NCBI GenBank assembly: GCA_964019055.1
Contig: OZ025220.1
Coordinates: forward strand, 946,334 to 1,010,333
Origin: Anthopleura xanthogrammica
Lineage: Eukaryota > Cnidaria > Anthozoa > Actiniaria > Actiniidae
DNA length: 64,000 nucleotides
Reading direction: 5' to 3'
Shown one piece after another: positions 1 to 11,191 of the stretch (position 1 is the first letter of the stretch; each line of letters starts with the position of its first letter). The notes below the pieces were generated by a model. It had not been told where the DNA came from. It saw nothing but the letters and a program-made list of their open reading frames with translations, and ran no database searches. The position numbers and the translations under genes were made by a program.

Positions 1-109
1 GAAATAGCCATTTTACTTTTTATATCTATCACTTTAACACACTCATATTAAGTCTGCAAGGTATAATTAAACTGTCTAACTACGGGTCAGCAACTCGTTT
101 TCTTTTCCA

Positions 110-2946
110 TCACTTGCAGTCATCTGCAATCTTCTTTTGAATCCAGGAATGATGGCACTTAACACGGGCATATACGCCATATTTGTCAGGAGACGCACAT
201 CCGTATCCCCAGCTTGTAACGCCGTGGAGATAGAACCTGCCTCCATTCTCACAGACCATTGGGCCTCCAGAATCACCTAGAAAAAATGATATATAGTAAT
301 AATTGTATCAAGTCTTTTTTTCATACAACCATCCAACTATCCATCGATCCATCCATCCATCCATCCGTCCATCAATCAATCAATCCATCCTTGCATCCAT
401 CCATGCATGCATCAATCCATCCATGCATCCATGCATCCATCCATCCATTTTAAAGTACCTTGGCAAGTATCAATTCCCCCCTGCTTGAGTCCTGCACAAA
501 TCATAGATCCGTGAATCTTATTTGGATATGACTGTTCACACGTTGTGCGATTCACAATCGGCACTTGTGCCTGGCGAAGGAAATCAGCATCTGGTCCCCC
601 AAAACTTGTGTCTCCCCATCCTGTAATGTAGCAGGTTTTTCCTGCTCTAACTTCTGGGATGGTAGATGGTAAACACACTGGATGGACATGCCTAATGAAT
701 GGAGGATCATGTAGTCAATTAATTTCAATAAGACTCCGAAAAGGTTAGGCCACCCTAAGAATAACCCTTGAGATTGATCTTATTTCATATTTAGCCTTTT
801 CCATCGAGCAAAGTGACTTAAGGTGACTGACTACTTTTGAACGTCCAATTTGAGCTCATGTGCACGCGCACAAAACCCGCTCATAGCCGCATAACAACCT
901 TCAATATTTTATTTAGGAACCATACACGTTTTGAACTTCAACAGGGCAAAAACTTCAAATATTTTTAGTTAGTCTTCGAAATAATGTTTAAAGTAGATTT
1001 CCTGAGAAAATTGCTTCCAGAGCTTTTTTAATTTTTGAGTTATGAATTTTTGTGTGCAAAGCTTGATTCCCGTCATTTTTCTTTCGAAAACTTGTCAAGA
1101 TGGTCATATTCAAAATTCATTATCTCGAAAACGAGCTTGGGACACCCCATTTTTCTTTTCATTTTTGGAATCAGCGTTAAATTTTGTGTAAAACGTCTTT
1201 CTAAAAACATTTTGTAATTATTCCTTGCTAAAGTAGTCTGTCACCTTAAACCAAGTTTCTCAAACTTAACTTTATTCTCTTGACTGATAAGATTATTTGT
1301 TTGAATTGTGTCCATATTCAAGTGTCTCATGCGCAACAGTCACACAAAGAAATAAATCTAAATACTCTTGGCAATGACACGCTGTCTTAAATGGGAAAAT
1401 ATTACTTGAGTGTTTGATACAGATTCGCTAGTTAGTCGAGCAGTTATATCTCTAACCTGCCCAGGATTGCTGGTCTTTCGAGCTTCAGAAGAGCTATATC
1501 GTGAGCCATTCGCTTGGGTGAGTGATACAATTCATGCAAGATGATCCGGCTGACATTAAACTCTTGTTCAGTTCCTACGAAGCCCTCGCGTTTATACGCG
1601 CCCAACCTAGAAAACAGCAAAAGAATAGATTAGACGGACAGACGGACAGACGGACAGACGGACAGACGGACAGACGGACAGACGGACAGACGGACAGACG
1701 GACAGACGGACAGACGGACAGACGGACAGACGGACAGACGGACAGACGGACAGACGGACAGACGGACAGACGGACAGACGGACAGACGGACAGACGGACA
1801 GAAATTTTAAGTAGGGTTTCTTGGTTGTCTTCGTCATGAAGCTATGCATGTTGGCTAATTTGCAAGGATGGTATAATAAATTAGTTAGTAAATCTGTACT
1901 TTAAGCATACCGTTATCCCTACCTAATTCGTATTTCATGTGTTTGCTTGTAAACAGCACAATGCGCTGCTGTCACGACCCACTGAGGAGAAATCAATGAG
2001 CCCCCACACCATTGTCTCCAGCGGTTGTTGAGGCGATATCGAAACATTGCTTGCCAAGGCCAGTCGCCATGCTGAGCTGCTTGGCCCCCGACGATCCTAG
2101 TGTGTGGACGGGTTCCACATAAGGCTGAAACCAAACCAATAAAACAGCATTGATTTTATATGAAACCCTGAAACAACCTCAGTGCACAGCTAACTCACAG
2201 ATAGAACCCTGAAACAACCTCTGGGCTGATCTAAGTCAGGGCACGGCTAACTCACAGATAGAACCCTGAAACAACCTCTGGGCTGATCTAAGTCAGCGCA
2301 CAGCTAACTCACAGATTGAACCCTGAAACAACCTCTGGGCTGATCTAAGTCAGGGCATGGCTAACTCACAGATTGAACCCTGAAACAACCTCTGGGCTGA
2401 TCTAAGTCAGGGCGAAGCTAACTCACAGATAGAACCCTGAAACAACCTCTGGGCTGACCTAAGTCAGGGCATGGCTAACTCACAGATAGAACCCTGAAAC
2501 AACCTCTGGGCTGATCTAAGTCAGGGCGAAGCTAACTCACAGATAGAACCCTGAAACAACCTCTGGGCTGACCTAAGTCAGGGCATGGCTAACTCACAGA
2601 TAGAACCATGAAACAACCTCTGGGCTGATCAAAGTCAGAACGGAATCAAAAAATATACCTCTTAACAAACTGCTGGCGGCAGCAACTGACCACAAGCAGC
2701 AGCTGTCGCAACAGGAATAGCAATTTAATGGCCTCAACAATACTTTAATTTTAAATATAGCGAAAAGAATAAATTGAATTCTATCTAAACGTAGAAGAAG
2801 AAAGTAAAAAAAAAAACACCTTACAAACAAAAACGGAAAACAAGATGATGAATACATTGAAGAATAAAATATACGAAATGCTTACGCATGTTCTGGGATA
2901 ACGTCCCACCAACGAACAAGATGAGAATAGTCAACAGCAACGCCAT
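110..2946 (-). CDS. Trypsinogen-like serine protease, copy A (5 exons)
   Basis: Exons, 5' to 3' on the minus strand: 2946-2886, 2124-1923, 1606-1457, 691-459, 276-110. Joined they give 813 nt, 270 aa. All four introns are GT-AG and the phases (1,2,2,1) match across junctions. The product is a secreted S1 protease. The signal peptide starts [15 protein letters not shown] short propeptide contains the Cys of a PLCGT motif, which in chymotrypsinogens is disulfide-linked to the catalytic chain (here the Cys of HPVCLP). Activation is at TR/IVGG. The triad is complete: TAAHC, HDIALL, GDSGGP. The residue six before the Ser is Asp (DTCQGDSGGP) and SWGYG follows, so cleavage after Arg/Lys is expected. 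The start is set by the signal peptide and a TATA box about 70 bp upstream. The gene is a tandem paralogue of 5044-8744. A digestive or gland-cell role is inferred. Confidence 0.93.
340..448. repeat. Imperfect (TCCA)n microsatellite in trypsin A intron 4
   Basis: TCCA/TGCA tetranucleotides fill most of the intron between exons 5 and 4, ending about 10 bp from the exon 4 donor. Copy B carries the same repeat in the same intron, but longer. Open frames through it are repeat artefacts. Confidence 0.9.
818..1249. mobile_element. TTAA-flanked MITE in trypsin A intron 3
   Basis: TTAA at 818-821 and 1246-1249 flank terminal inverted repeats: the left end reads GGTGACTGACTACTTT, the right end AAAGTAGTCTGTCACC. 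No ORF fits a transposase. Target TTAA is the hallmark of piggyBac-type insertion, so this is probably a non-autonomous piggyBac-like element. It is missing from trypsin B, so it may have arrived after the duplication. Confidence 0.6.
1632..1801. repeat. (GACGGACA)n microsatellite in trypsin A intron 2
   Basis: About 21 near-perfect 8-bp units lie 25 bp from the exon 3 acceptor. Trypsin B has a shorter version at the same place (6873-6985). Confidence 0.95.
2162..2638. repeat. 57-bp minisatellite in trypsin A intron 1
   Basis: About eight head-to-tail copies of a 57-bp unit that begins GAACCCTGAAACAACCTCTG and continues GGGCTGATCTAAGTCAGGGC. Successive starts at 2204 and 2261 confirm the period. 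The same unit occurs at four other places in the window. Confidence 0.95.
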
Positions 2947-3300
2947 GGCAGTACCGCACTTCAGATCCGTATAAGTTGTCTAGAGGCAATGTCAGTTTTC
3001 ACTTTTCTTCACATTATTTATACCATTTATTTTCTACTTAATTAATTAATTTGAAATACTTTTTTAATCAGCAATCTGTACAAATAACAAAACATGAACT
3101 TATTAAATTTTAGAGCTTGGTTTCATTATCCTTAACGAATGGCAACACAAAGTCCTGCCGAAATTTAAGCAATTAATAAAAAAATAAAAAAATTGTATCA
3201 CGAGAATTGTATAAGGTACACGATGTTATTTACTTTTTTTCTCATAACTTTTCTGGGATATTTCTATCTTAATGCTGTGCAAAACTGTCCGTGAGTACCA
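2947..3300. other. Trypsin A upstream region
   Basis: AT-rich promoter-side sequence with the TATA box at 3015-3022. I see no other gene or clear element here. Confidence 0.5.
3015..3022 (-). promoter_or_regulatory. TATA box of trypsin copy A
   Basis: TATAAATA reads on the minus strand 69-76 bp upstream of the ATG at 2946. The same box at the same spacing precedes copy B, so it was duplicated with the gene and is probably the core promoter. Confidence 0.6.
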
Positions 3301-3654
3301 TTAAAGGGGCACTTGGATGAAAACGCCCCATATTTTGAAAGTCCGAATAGTTCAAGTATTTAAGAATAATATGACTCAATCATGATTATGAAAACCAGAT
3401 TGGCAAAAATTTTAGCCTGCGAGCCACTTGCAGTTGAGAAATTTTGGTTTAAAAACTAAAAGAACAATAGGGTTGAGTAAATGACATCATTTACTCACAA
3501 TTTAGATGCTGAAAAAAACATATAATTTTTATCCGTAAATTTTGCCTGTGAAGAAAATATGTTGCTTGGCTACTATTGGGGCCATATAAATAAGTTTAAC
3601 CAAGTTTCAAGTCATTTCCAATTTTCATCGATTTTCATCCAATTGCCCCTTTAA
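3301..3654. mobile_element. TTAA-flanked MITE, AGGGGCACTTGG family, copy 1
   Basis: The ends read TTAAAGGGGCACTTGGATGA and the matching inverse ending GCCCCTTTAA. The copy is about 354 bp and has no ORF. Two more copies lie at 5228-5565 and 37768-38120 (the latter inverted). TTAA target sites suggest a piggyBac-like non-autonomous family. Confidence 0.75.
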
Positions 3655-3704
3655 CTAGTGGTAGTGGTAGTGGGTCGGAGCGGTAGTGGTAGTCCTAGCT
3701 AATG

Positions 3705-3830
3705 GTTGTGTCAGTAGAGTTGCTTGTTGGTTCTCTTCTGTGCTTCAACGGTTTTTATCCGGGCTCTTCGGTTTTTCTCCCTCCACAAAAATCAACTTCC
3801 AAATTCCAATACGATGTTGGGCTTCACAGT
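3705..3830 (+). mobile_element. SINE body/tail copy
   Basis: Matches the body of the window's tRNA-derived SINE: GTTGCTTGTTGGTTCTCTTC, then GGTTTTTCTCCCTCCACAAA, then CTTCCAAATTCCAATACGAT. The tRNA-like head is not recognisable, so this is a 5'-truncated or diverged copy. It lies between the two trypsin genes. Confidence 0.6.
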
Positions 3831-4923
3831 ATTTGGAGCTCAGCTCTTTGTGAGTGTCCCACGACTACAGCCAAAGCTTAATAGTGATGGTAGAATTTGT
3901 TAGTAATGTCGGTAGTGATAGTGAGGAAGAAAGAAAGGAAGAAAGAGAGAAAGACAGGAAGGAAAGAAGAAAGAAAAAAAAAAAAAGAAAGAAAGAATAA
4001 ATGAATGGGAGAAAGCGCCATTTAGATGAGATCAACTTTATATAGACCTAAAAAATAATGCATTAGAGCTAAATGATGTTCCAAGTTGGTTTTGCTGTCT
4101 GCTGTTTCAACATTGTCGTTAGTATGTTAGCCCAGGTGAGCAAACGAGGATTCATCACGCATGCGCAACATTCGTACTCGTACGCGATATTCTCGCTTGC
4201 AATAAAAGAAAAAGAAAAATCGTTAATTGTGAAATACAAATTACAGTTATTAACTGAAATACTTGTATATGAATATATTGAAAGGAAGAAAGAAAAAAAG
4301 GAAGAAAGGAAGAAAGGAAGAAAGGAAGAAAGGAAGAAAGGAAGAAAGGAAGAAAGGAAGAAAGCAATTTTTAGCGGTTTTTTTTTTAATTTATAATTAT
4401 ATAGCTTGCCGCTCATAGTGTTTTTTCTTATGAGGCCACTAGCAATGGCTTTGCAATTTTTGCTGTGATTTCTGGGGCGATTTTTGGAACTGTAATAAAT
4501 TTAAAGAAATGATACTTATTCGTTTGTCTCACGATTGAGGGTCATTTGTAAAGGACCGCGACGTTTCCACTGCAAGCTGCTAGTCTTTATCAGGCGATGG
4601 ATCGATCACTGGACGAAAAAAAATTAGATTCACTCAATCTTCTCTCTGTGCAAATGTGGTGCAAATATAGAAAAAACATATAGAAAACCTGAAGGAAATC
4701 TTGTGAATACCACATTTACTTTATGGATGAAAATATGGTAAGCAAATATGGTATTCACCAGATTTTCTTTAGATTTTCTCCATCTTTGCACCACATTCGC
4801 ACCGAGCGAAGATGAATGAACCTGATTTTTCGTCCAGTGGGATGAAAGACGCTGATGGAAGGTTGGAAAGATTAATGGATGAAATACATTTGAAGCACTT
4901 AATGTATACACAACGATTTTTCA
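3831..4923. other. Intergenic region between trypsin A upstream and trypsin B 3' side
   Basis: Contains A/G-rich tracts (3922-3998) and a (GGAAGAAA)n run (4281-4366). Positions 4073-4180 are nearly identical to 9746-9860 and so mark the upstream part of the duplicated trypsin unit. The sense and antisense ORFs here are the microsatellite read in frame. I see no gene. Confidence 0.6.
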
Positions 4924-5043
4924 GTAGAATAGCGATTTTACTTTTAATATTTATCACTTTAACACACTCGCATCAAGTCTGCAAGGCATGATTAAACTGT
5001 CTAACTTTGGGGAGAGCCGATCTCTTTTTCTTTTCAATCGCTT

Positions 5044-8000
5044 TCAGTAATTTGCAATCTTATTTTGAATCCATGAATGATGGTACTTGATGCGGACATA
5101 AACTCCGTATTTGTCAGGGTAGGCACATCCATATCCCCAGCTAGTTGCACCGTGGAGATAGAACCTGCCTCCATTCTCACAGACCATTGGGCCTCCAGAA
5201 TCACCTAGAAAAAAAAAGATAATTGTGTTAAAGGGGCACTTGGATGAAAACGCCCCATATTTTGAAAGTCCGAATAGTTCAAGTATTTAAGAATAATATG
5301 ACTCAATCATGATTATGAAAACCAGATTGGCAAACATTTTAGCCTGCGAATCACTCGCAGTTGAGAAATTTTGGTTTAAAAACTAAAAGACAATAGGGTT
5401 GAGTAAATGACGTCATGCTGAAAAAATATATAATTTTTATCCGCAAATTTTGACAGTGAAGAAAATATGTTTCTTGGCTATTATTGGGGCCATATAGATA
5501 AGTTTTAAAACCAAGTTTCAAGTAATTTCCAATTTTCATCAATTTTCATCCAAGTGCCCCTTTAAGTCTTTTATCCAAGCATTACATCTATGCATTCGTC
5601 AACTCATCCTTTCACTTACCAACCCATCCATTCATCCATCTGTCCGTCCATCCATCTATCCATCTATCCATCAATCCATCCATCCATCCATACTTCTATC
5701 CTTCCATCCATCCATCCATCCATCCATCCATCCATCCATCCATCCATCCATCCATCCATCCATCCATCCATCCATCCATCCATCCATCCATCCATCCATC
5801 CATCCATCCATCCATCCATCCATCCACCTATCCAATCCACCCATCCTCTTTATCATACCTTGACAAGTATCAATCCCCCCCTGCTTGAGTCCTGCACAGA
5901 TCATAGATGCATGGGTCATATTTGGATATGACTGTTCACACGTTGTGCGATTCACAATCGGCACTTGTGCCTGGCGAAGAAAATCAGCATCCGCTCCCCT
6001 ATAACTTGTGTCTCCCCATCCTGTAATGTAGCAAGTTTTCCCAGGTGGTACTTCTGGGATGGTAGATGGTAAACACACTGGATGGACATATCTGTGGAAT
6101 GAATCGATCAAATCAATAATTTCCGCCACCGCGTCGATTTTAATTACTTTAGCGTCCAGTGGCTAAGAAAACGCAGAGAACTACTATATAAGGGATAAGG
6201 TCAAAACAATTGTCATATTACGGTACCCGATTCAGGGGGAGTGGTGGTGTTACCCGGTACCCACCACCTCTGGAAGGGAAATCCTGAATTTTGTCCACAA
6301 ATATCTCCAAAACTAAAAGTCAATTCGCAGAAATGAATGTACTGTCTGTTTACATGTATGCTAAACAACGTATTTGTGGACAGAAATAGTCACTACGGAC
6401 ACCCAGTATCGAGCATTTCAACAGGTCTCTGAGGGGGAAGGGGTATTTACAGGTACTCACCACCTAAATCAATAAAATCGGGTCCCTATTTTAGACAACT
6501 GTTTTGACCTTGTCCCTAAGACATCGGATCTTTTGTTAGCGCAAGGAGATGGCATGAGCACTGAATTTGGCTATGTGAGTTTTATGTTGTCATCGTCACA
6601 ATTTAGAAACTCGACCTGAAATCCAGCAATAATACATTGATACTCTTGGATATGACATGCTGCCTGAATAGGAATACAGGCTGTTATATCTCTAACCTGT
6701 TCAGGATTGCTGGTCTGTCTAGCTTCAGTAGAGCAATATCGTGAGCGTAATGCTTGGGTGAGCGAAACAATTCATGCACGATGATCCGGCTGACATTAAA
6801 CTCTTGTTCAGTTCCAACAAAGCTTTCACGTTTATATGCGCCCAACCTAGAAAACAGCAAAAGAATAGATCAGACGGACAGACGGACAGACGGACAGACG
6901 GACAGACGGACAGACGGACAGACGGACAGACGGACAGACGGACAGACGGACAGACGGACAGACGGACAGATGGACAGATGGACAGACAGACAGACGTACA
7001 GCAATACAAATACGAAAACGTTAAAAATCTCATCTCTACTGTTGTTGGAAACATTTCCATTTTTGGTGCTTGGAATGAATTAAACATTTTAGAGGATTAG
7101 AGGATTAAAATCTTTATTTCAGTCCAAAATCTCCCTCAAAAATGTATTTTTTCTAGTTTAGTTCTTTGATTGACGGCAACCGAAATGCTAGTTTGCAAAC
7201 AAGATATCAAACTTCGTGGCTCGCACTTCAAGAGGTTGTCATTTCAGGAAAATAGCCTCAAAATTAGTACTTAACTGAAAAAAGAAGGTTAATAAATAAC
7301 TGACACTTTATTTAGTTTGTTAAATATTATGGCCAGCACTTTAAAATTAAATACTAGTTAATTGACAATAGGGCACACAAATTTATTAGTTAACTGTGAA
7401 TGGGATACCACCATTTGCACCCTCCTTAAACGATAATGGTTGTAAGATCTTTATCTTGATTGGGTAACTTCGTTTTCAATATATCTTTTTACCATAACTG
7501 TGAAATTTCTAGCGGGCTGATTAATGGTCGAAAGCCGTGGTAAATAAGAGGACATTACAATAGCATGACGAATCGCTCACGCACGTAGCCAGCGTTCGCT
7601 TGAAACAGGTTTTTTTCTTTCAAACTTTTTCTTCATTTGTGGATCTTTCATTTGACTTAGTTATGGTAAAAAAAAAAAAAAATTCCGATAGTTTTGCGTG
7701 GTATGCCCTCTTGTTTACCACGATATGACGTCCAAAGTTGGTCAAAATTAGCCTCCCCTCGTAATTTCATAAGATTTTTGACGTCATATCGTGGTAAATA
7801 AGAAGACATACCACTCTTAACCATCGGAAATTTGTTAATTATCATGCATGTTTGGCTAACTAACTAGAAGAATGGTATTAGTTAGTATATTTCTAAAATA
7901 AGCATACCGTTATCCCTACCTAATTCGTATTTTATGTTTTTGTTTCTTAACAGCACAATGCGCTGCTGTCACGACCCACAGAGGAGAAATTAGTGAGCCC

Positions 8001-8744
8001 CCACACCATTGTCTCCAGCGGTTTTTGTAGTAATATCGAAGCATTGCCTGCCAAGGCCAGTCGCCATGTTGAGCTGCTTGGCCCCCGACGATCCTAGTGT
8101 GTGGACGAGTTCCACATAAGGCTGAAACCAAACCAATAAAACAGCATTGATTTTATATCAAACCCCGAAACAGCCTCAGCGCACAGCTAACTCACAGATT
8201 GAACCCTGAAACAACCTCTGGTCTGATGTAAGTCAGGGCATGGCTAACTCACAGATTGAACCCTGAAACAACTTCTGGGCTGATCTACGTCAGGGCATGG
8301 CTAACTCACAGATCGAGCCCTGAAACAACCTCTGGGCTGATCTAAGTCAGGGCACGGCTAACTCACAGATAGGACCCTGAAACAACCTCTGGGCTGATCT
8401 ACGTCAGGGCATGGCTAACTCACAGATCAAACCCTGAAACAACCTCTAGGCTGATCTAAGCCAAAACGAAATTTAAAAAATAAACCTCTTAGGAAACTCT
8501 GATCACAAGCAACCGGAAATGCCACAGAAATAGCAATGGCCCTAAGAATACTTTAATTTTTCAATATAGACATACGAATATATTGAATTCTACCGAAACG
8601 TAGTAAAAAAGTAGAAAACAAATAACAAAAAAACAAAAACAAAACAAAAATGCATGGAACAACAAAAGATACGAAATGCTTACGCATGTTCTGGGATAAC
8701 GCCCCGCCAACGAACAAGATGAGTATAGTCAACAGCAACGCCAT
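5044..8744 (-). CDS. Trypsinogen-like serine protease, copy B (5 exons)
   Basis: Exons on the minus strand: 8744-8684, 8121-7920, 6846-6697, 6091-5859, 5204-5044. Joined they give 807 nt, 268 aa. Exons 1-4 have exactly the same lengths and phases as copy A; the last exon is 6 nt shorter because the stop comes two codons earlier (IANY end). It has a signal peptide, [14 protein letters not shown] activation site, TAAHC, HDIALL and DTCQGDSGGP, so it is a complete secreted trypsin with Asp in the S1 pocket. Differences from copy A cluster at surface positions, for example [10 protein letters not shown] against [10 protein letters not shown], and KKQKHK against YKQTHE. The two genes repeat at a spacing of about 5 kb on the same strand. 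A slightly altered substrate range is possible but unproven. Confidence 0.93.
5228..5565. mobile_element. TTAA-flanked MITE, AGGGGCACTTGG family, copy 2 (trypsin B intron 4)
   Basis: TTAA at 5228 and 5562 flank ends reading AGGGGCACTTGGATGAAAA and its inverse. The internal sequence closely matches the copy at 3301. It is absent from the same intron of copy A, so it inserted there after, or was lost since, the trypsin duplication. Confidence 0.75.
5623..5836. repeat. (TCCA)n microsatellite in trypsin B intron 4
   Basis: Long TCCA tract ending about 22 bp from the exon 4 donor. It corresponds to 340-448 in copy A. Confidence 0.95.
6189..6517. mobile_element. Foldback MITE in trypsin B intron 3
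   Basis: The left arm GGGATAAGGTCAAAACAATT is answered by the inverse GACAACTGTTTTGACCTTGT near 6495-6514, and inner arms around GGTACCCGATT / AATCGGGTCCC also pair. No coding potential. Confidence 0.55.
6873..6985. repeat. (GACGGACA)n microsatellite in trypsin B intron 2
   Basis: About 14 units, located as in trypsin A and decaying into GATGGACA and GACAGACA at the right end. Confidence 0.95.
7100..7650. other. Trypsin B intron 2, non-repetitive part
   Basis: AT-rich sequence with no exon, RNA gene or clear element that I can recognise. Confidence 0.4.
7690..7812. mobile_element. Short hairpin element in trypsin B intron 2
   Basis: ACCACGATATGACGTC near 7718-7733 is the inverse of GACGTCATATCGTGGT near 7780-7795, with outer arms carrying GGTATGCCCTCTTG / AAGAAGACATACC. 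Probably a small MITE. Confidence 0.45.
8157..8460. repeat. 57-bp minisatellite in trypsin B intron 1
   Basis: About five copies of the same 57-bp unit as 2162-2638, in the same intron and orientation, but fewer. Confidence 0.95.
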
Positions 8745-8813
8745 GGCAGTACTGCAGATCCGTAGACTACTATGTTTTCTGCTAATGTAGCCGATGTTTT
8801 CTGCTCTTAGCAT

Positions 8814-8821
8814 TATTTATA
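8814..8821 (-). promoter_or_regulatory. TATA box of trypsin copy B
   Basis: TATAAATA on the minus strand 70-77 bp upstream of the ATG at 8744, matching copy A. Confidence 0.6.
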
Positions 8822-9128
8822 CCATTTTTTTTCTCCTTAATTAATTTAAAATACTTTTTTATTCAGCCATCTGCAAAAATAAAAAAAAATGGAAGTCATT
8901 AGATTTTAGAGCTGTGTCAAAATCCAGGAGAAATGGCGACAGTGAGAGTTTATATGGATAGTTGATATTATAGTATCAACTATCCAGTTTTCACTGATTG
9001 TGTTCACCTGACCAGAGTTTGAGAGTTTTAATTGAGTATAATATCACCAGTAGTTCTTTCTTATATTTTTTTACCTCTTTTACTTTTATCTCGATCCTCT
9101 GCAAAAATATTTAGGAGTGCCATAGACG

Positions 9129-9285
9129 AGTGGTGGTGGTAGTGGTGGTGGTGGTGGTAGTGGTAGTGGTAGTGGTGGTGGTAGTGGTGGTGGTAGTGGT
9201 GGTGGTAGTGGTGGTGGTAGTGGTGGTGGTAGTGGTGGTGGTGGTGGTGGTAGTGGTGGTGGTGGTGGTAGTGGTAGTGGTGGGA
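9129..9285. repeat. (GGTGGTAGT)n microsatellite
   Basis: GGT/AGT trinucleotides; the poly-Val and poly-His ORFs across it are artefacts. Confidence 0.9.
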
Positions 9286-9386
9286 AGGACGTATGGGGTA
9301 TCGGAAAAACGCTCGCTTCTCGGTGTTTATGTGAATAAAGTTCCTAGTTGGTTCTCTCCTATTCTTTTTTTCTGTTTTTTTTTGGG

Positions 9387-9596
<210 letters not shown>

Positions 9597-10006
9597 CTTT
9601 TGTAATCAAATCTTTTTAATCAAAACGTTCACTGGACAATATAGACAGAAATATTTCCCATACAATGTATTGTCAAAATGATTTGATGAGCGACATTTAG
9701 ATGAGATAAACTTTATGTCGACCTAAGAAATAATGCATTAGCACTAAATGATTTTCTAGTTGGCTTTTTTCTGTCTGCTGTTTCAACATTGTCGTTAGTA
9801 TGTTAGCCCAGGTGAGCAAACGAGGATTCAACACGCATGCGCATCATATATACTCGTACGCGATATTTTCATTTGTAGTTATAGAAAAAAATCGTTTCTT
9901 ATGGAATACAATCTAATTGCGTTTTAAGCTAAGTTACATGTATGGAAGTTTAAAACTGAAATTCCAAGATTAAAAAAATATATATCTATGATTTTAATTT
10001 TAACTT

Positions 10007-10316
10007 CTCCTTTTTCTTCTCTTACTTTCTCCTTCTCCTTCTTCTTTTTTATCTTCTCCTTTTTTTTCTTCTTCTTCTTCTCTTTCTTCTTCTTCTTCTC
10101 CTTCTTTTTCTTCTTCTTTTTCTCCTTTTTCTTTTTCTTATTCTTCTTCTCCTTTTTCTTTTTCTTCTTTTTCTTTTTCTTCTTTTACTCTTTCTTCTTC
10201 TTTTTCTTCTACTCCTTCTTTTTCTTCTTCTATTCCTCAATCTCCTTATCCTTCTTCCTTTTCTTCTTCTTCTTCCTCACCTGCCTCTGCTCCATTTCTC
10301 CTCTCTTCTCTTCCTA
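10007..10316. repeat. Polypyrimidine (CTT/CTTTTT)n tract
   Basis: About 310 bp of strand-biased C/T sequence. The Phe/Ser-rich and Arg/Lys-rich frames through it are not genes. Such mirror-like tracts can adopt triplex structure. Confidence 0.85.
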
Positions 10317-11040
10317 TCTAAACCTCTACCCCAAAAAATGCACCACCATACAACCCCTTTCCATCCTCTCTTAATAACATGATATTATACTATCAATGAT
10401 CCAGTTTCCACTGATTGTGTTCACCAGACCAGAACAGCATCCGTTCTATCTGATACACAACACCCGAACCTTGCCAATGAACTAATGGTTGGTCAAATTA
10501 AGATGATGTTTACTACACATTTTAAAGAAAACGAAACAAAAACATTAAAAAAATCCAGTCATTTTAATATGATTCTATAATATATTATTTTTGCATGAAA
10601 ACCCGAATGATTCAATTTATCGTGCATCTTATAATGTATTTATTCGACCTTGGCTTAGGCTACGTAATCTTGATTCAACGCGGAAACTTATTCGCCATTG
10701 TATTTAGAAATGCTTAGAAGAAAAGCAAAGTAGCACAGACAAAGAAATCTGCAATGTCATTTAGAAATGTGCCTTTTTTTATTTATTCAAATGCTTAGAA
10801 AAACAGACCTAAGTGCATCCACAGAAAATCGAAGCTCAAAAAACGTCCAATCACATGAAATAGAAAAAAATGTATTCAGAAAAGTCAAGGTTTACTCAAG
10901 CAGAAATCACGTAACGGATATAAAATTTCATTAACCTTTTGTCATGTTAAGAGTAGAGTTACAAAACCATGGCTAAAGACGTCAAAGGGAAGTCGATGAG
11001 CAATCAATAATTGTGCAATGGTTGATCAAACGATATGAAA
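10317..11040. other. Intergenic region upstream of the PLAT gene
   Basis: Positions 10380-10432 repeat 8965-9015 (shared ATCCAGTTT and TCACTGATTGTGTTCACC). Otherwise AT-rich with no recognisable gene. Confidence 0.4.
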
Positions 11041-11047
11041 CAACCGC

Positions 11048-11055
11048 TATAAAAG
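11048..11055 (+). promoter_or_regulatory. TATA box of the PLAT-protease gene
   Basis: TATAAAAG lies 144 bp upstream of the ATG at 11192, a plausible core promoter if the 5' UTR is about 110 nt. Confidence 0.5.
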
Positions 11056-11191
11056 CGAGAAACTGAAGCAATAAAAACAAAGCAATAAAACTCGCTATCT
11101 CTTATATCGCTCGGAGTTTTAGGATCAAGAAATTCGCTTCACATATTGTGATTGGAATCGTGCAAGATTCTACGTAATACCCTATTCAAAG

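Noticed and set aside
10049..10240. Arg/Lys-rich ORF on the minus strand (possible basic peptide)
   Set aside because: Strand-biased polypyrimidine tract; no signal peptide, no splice context.
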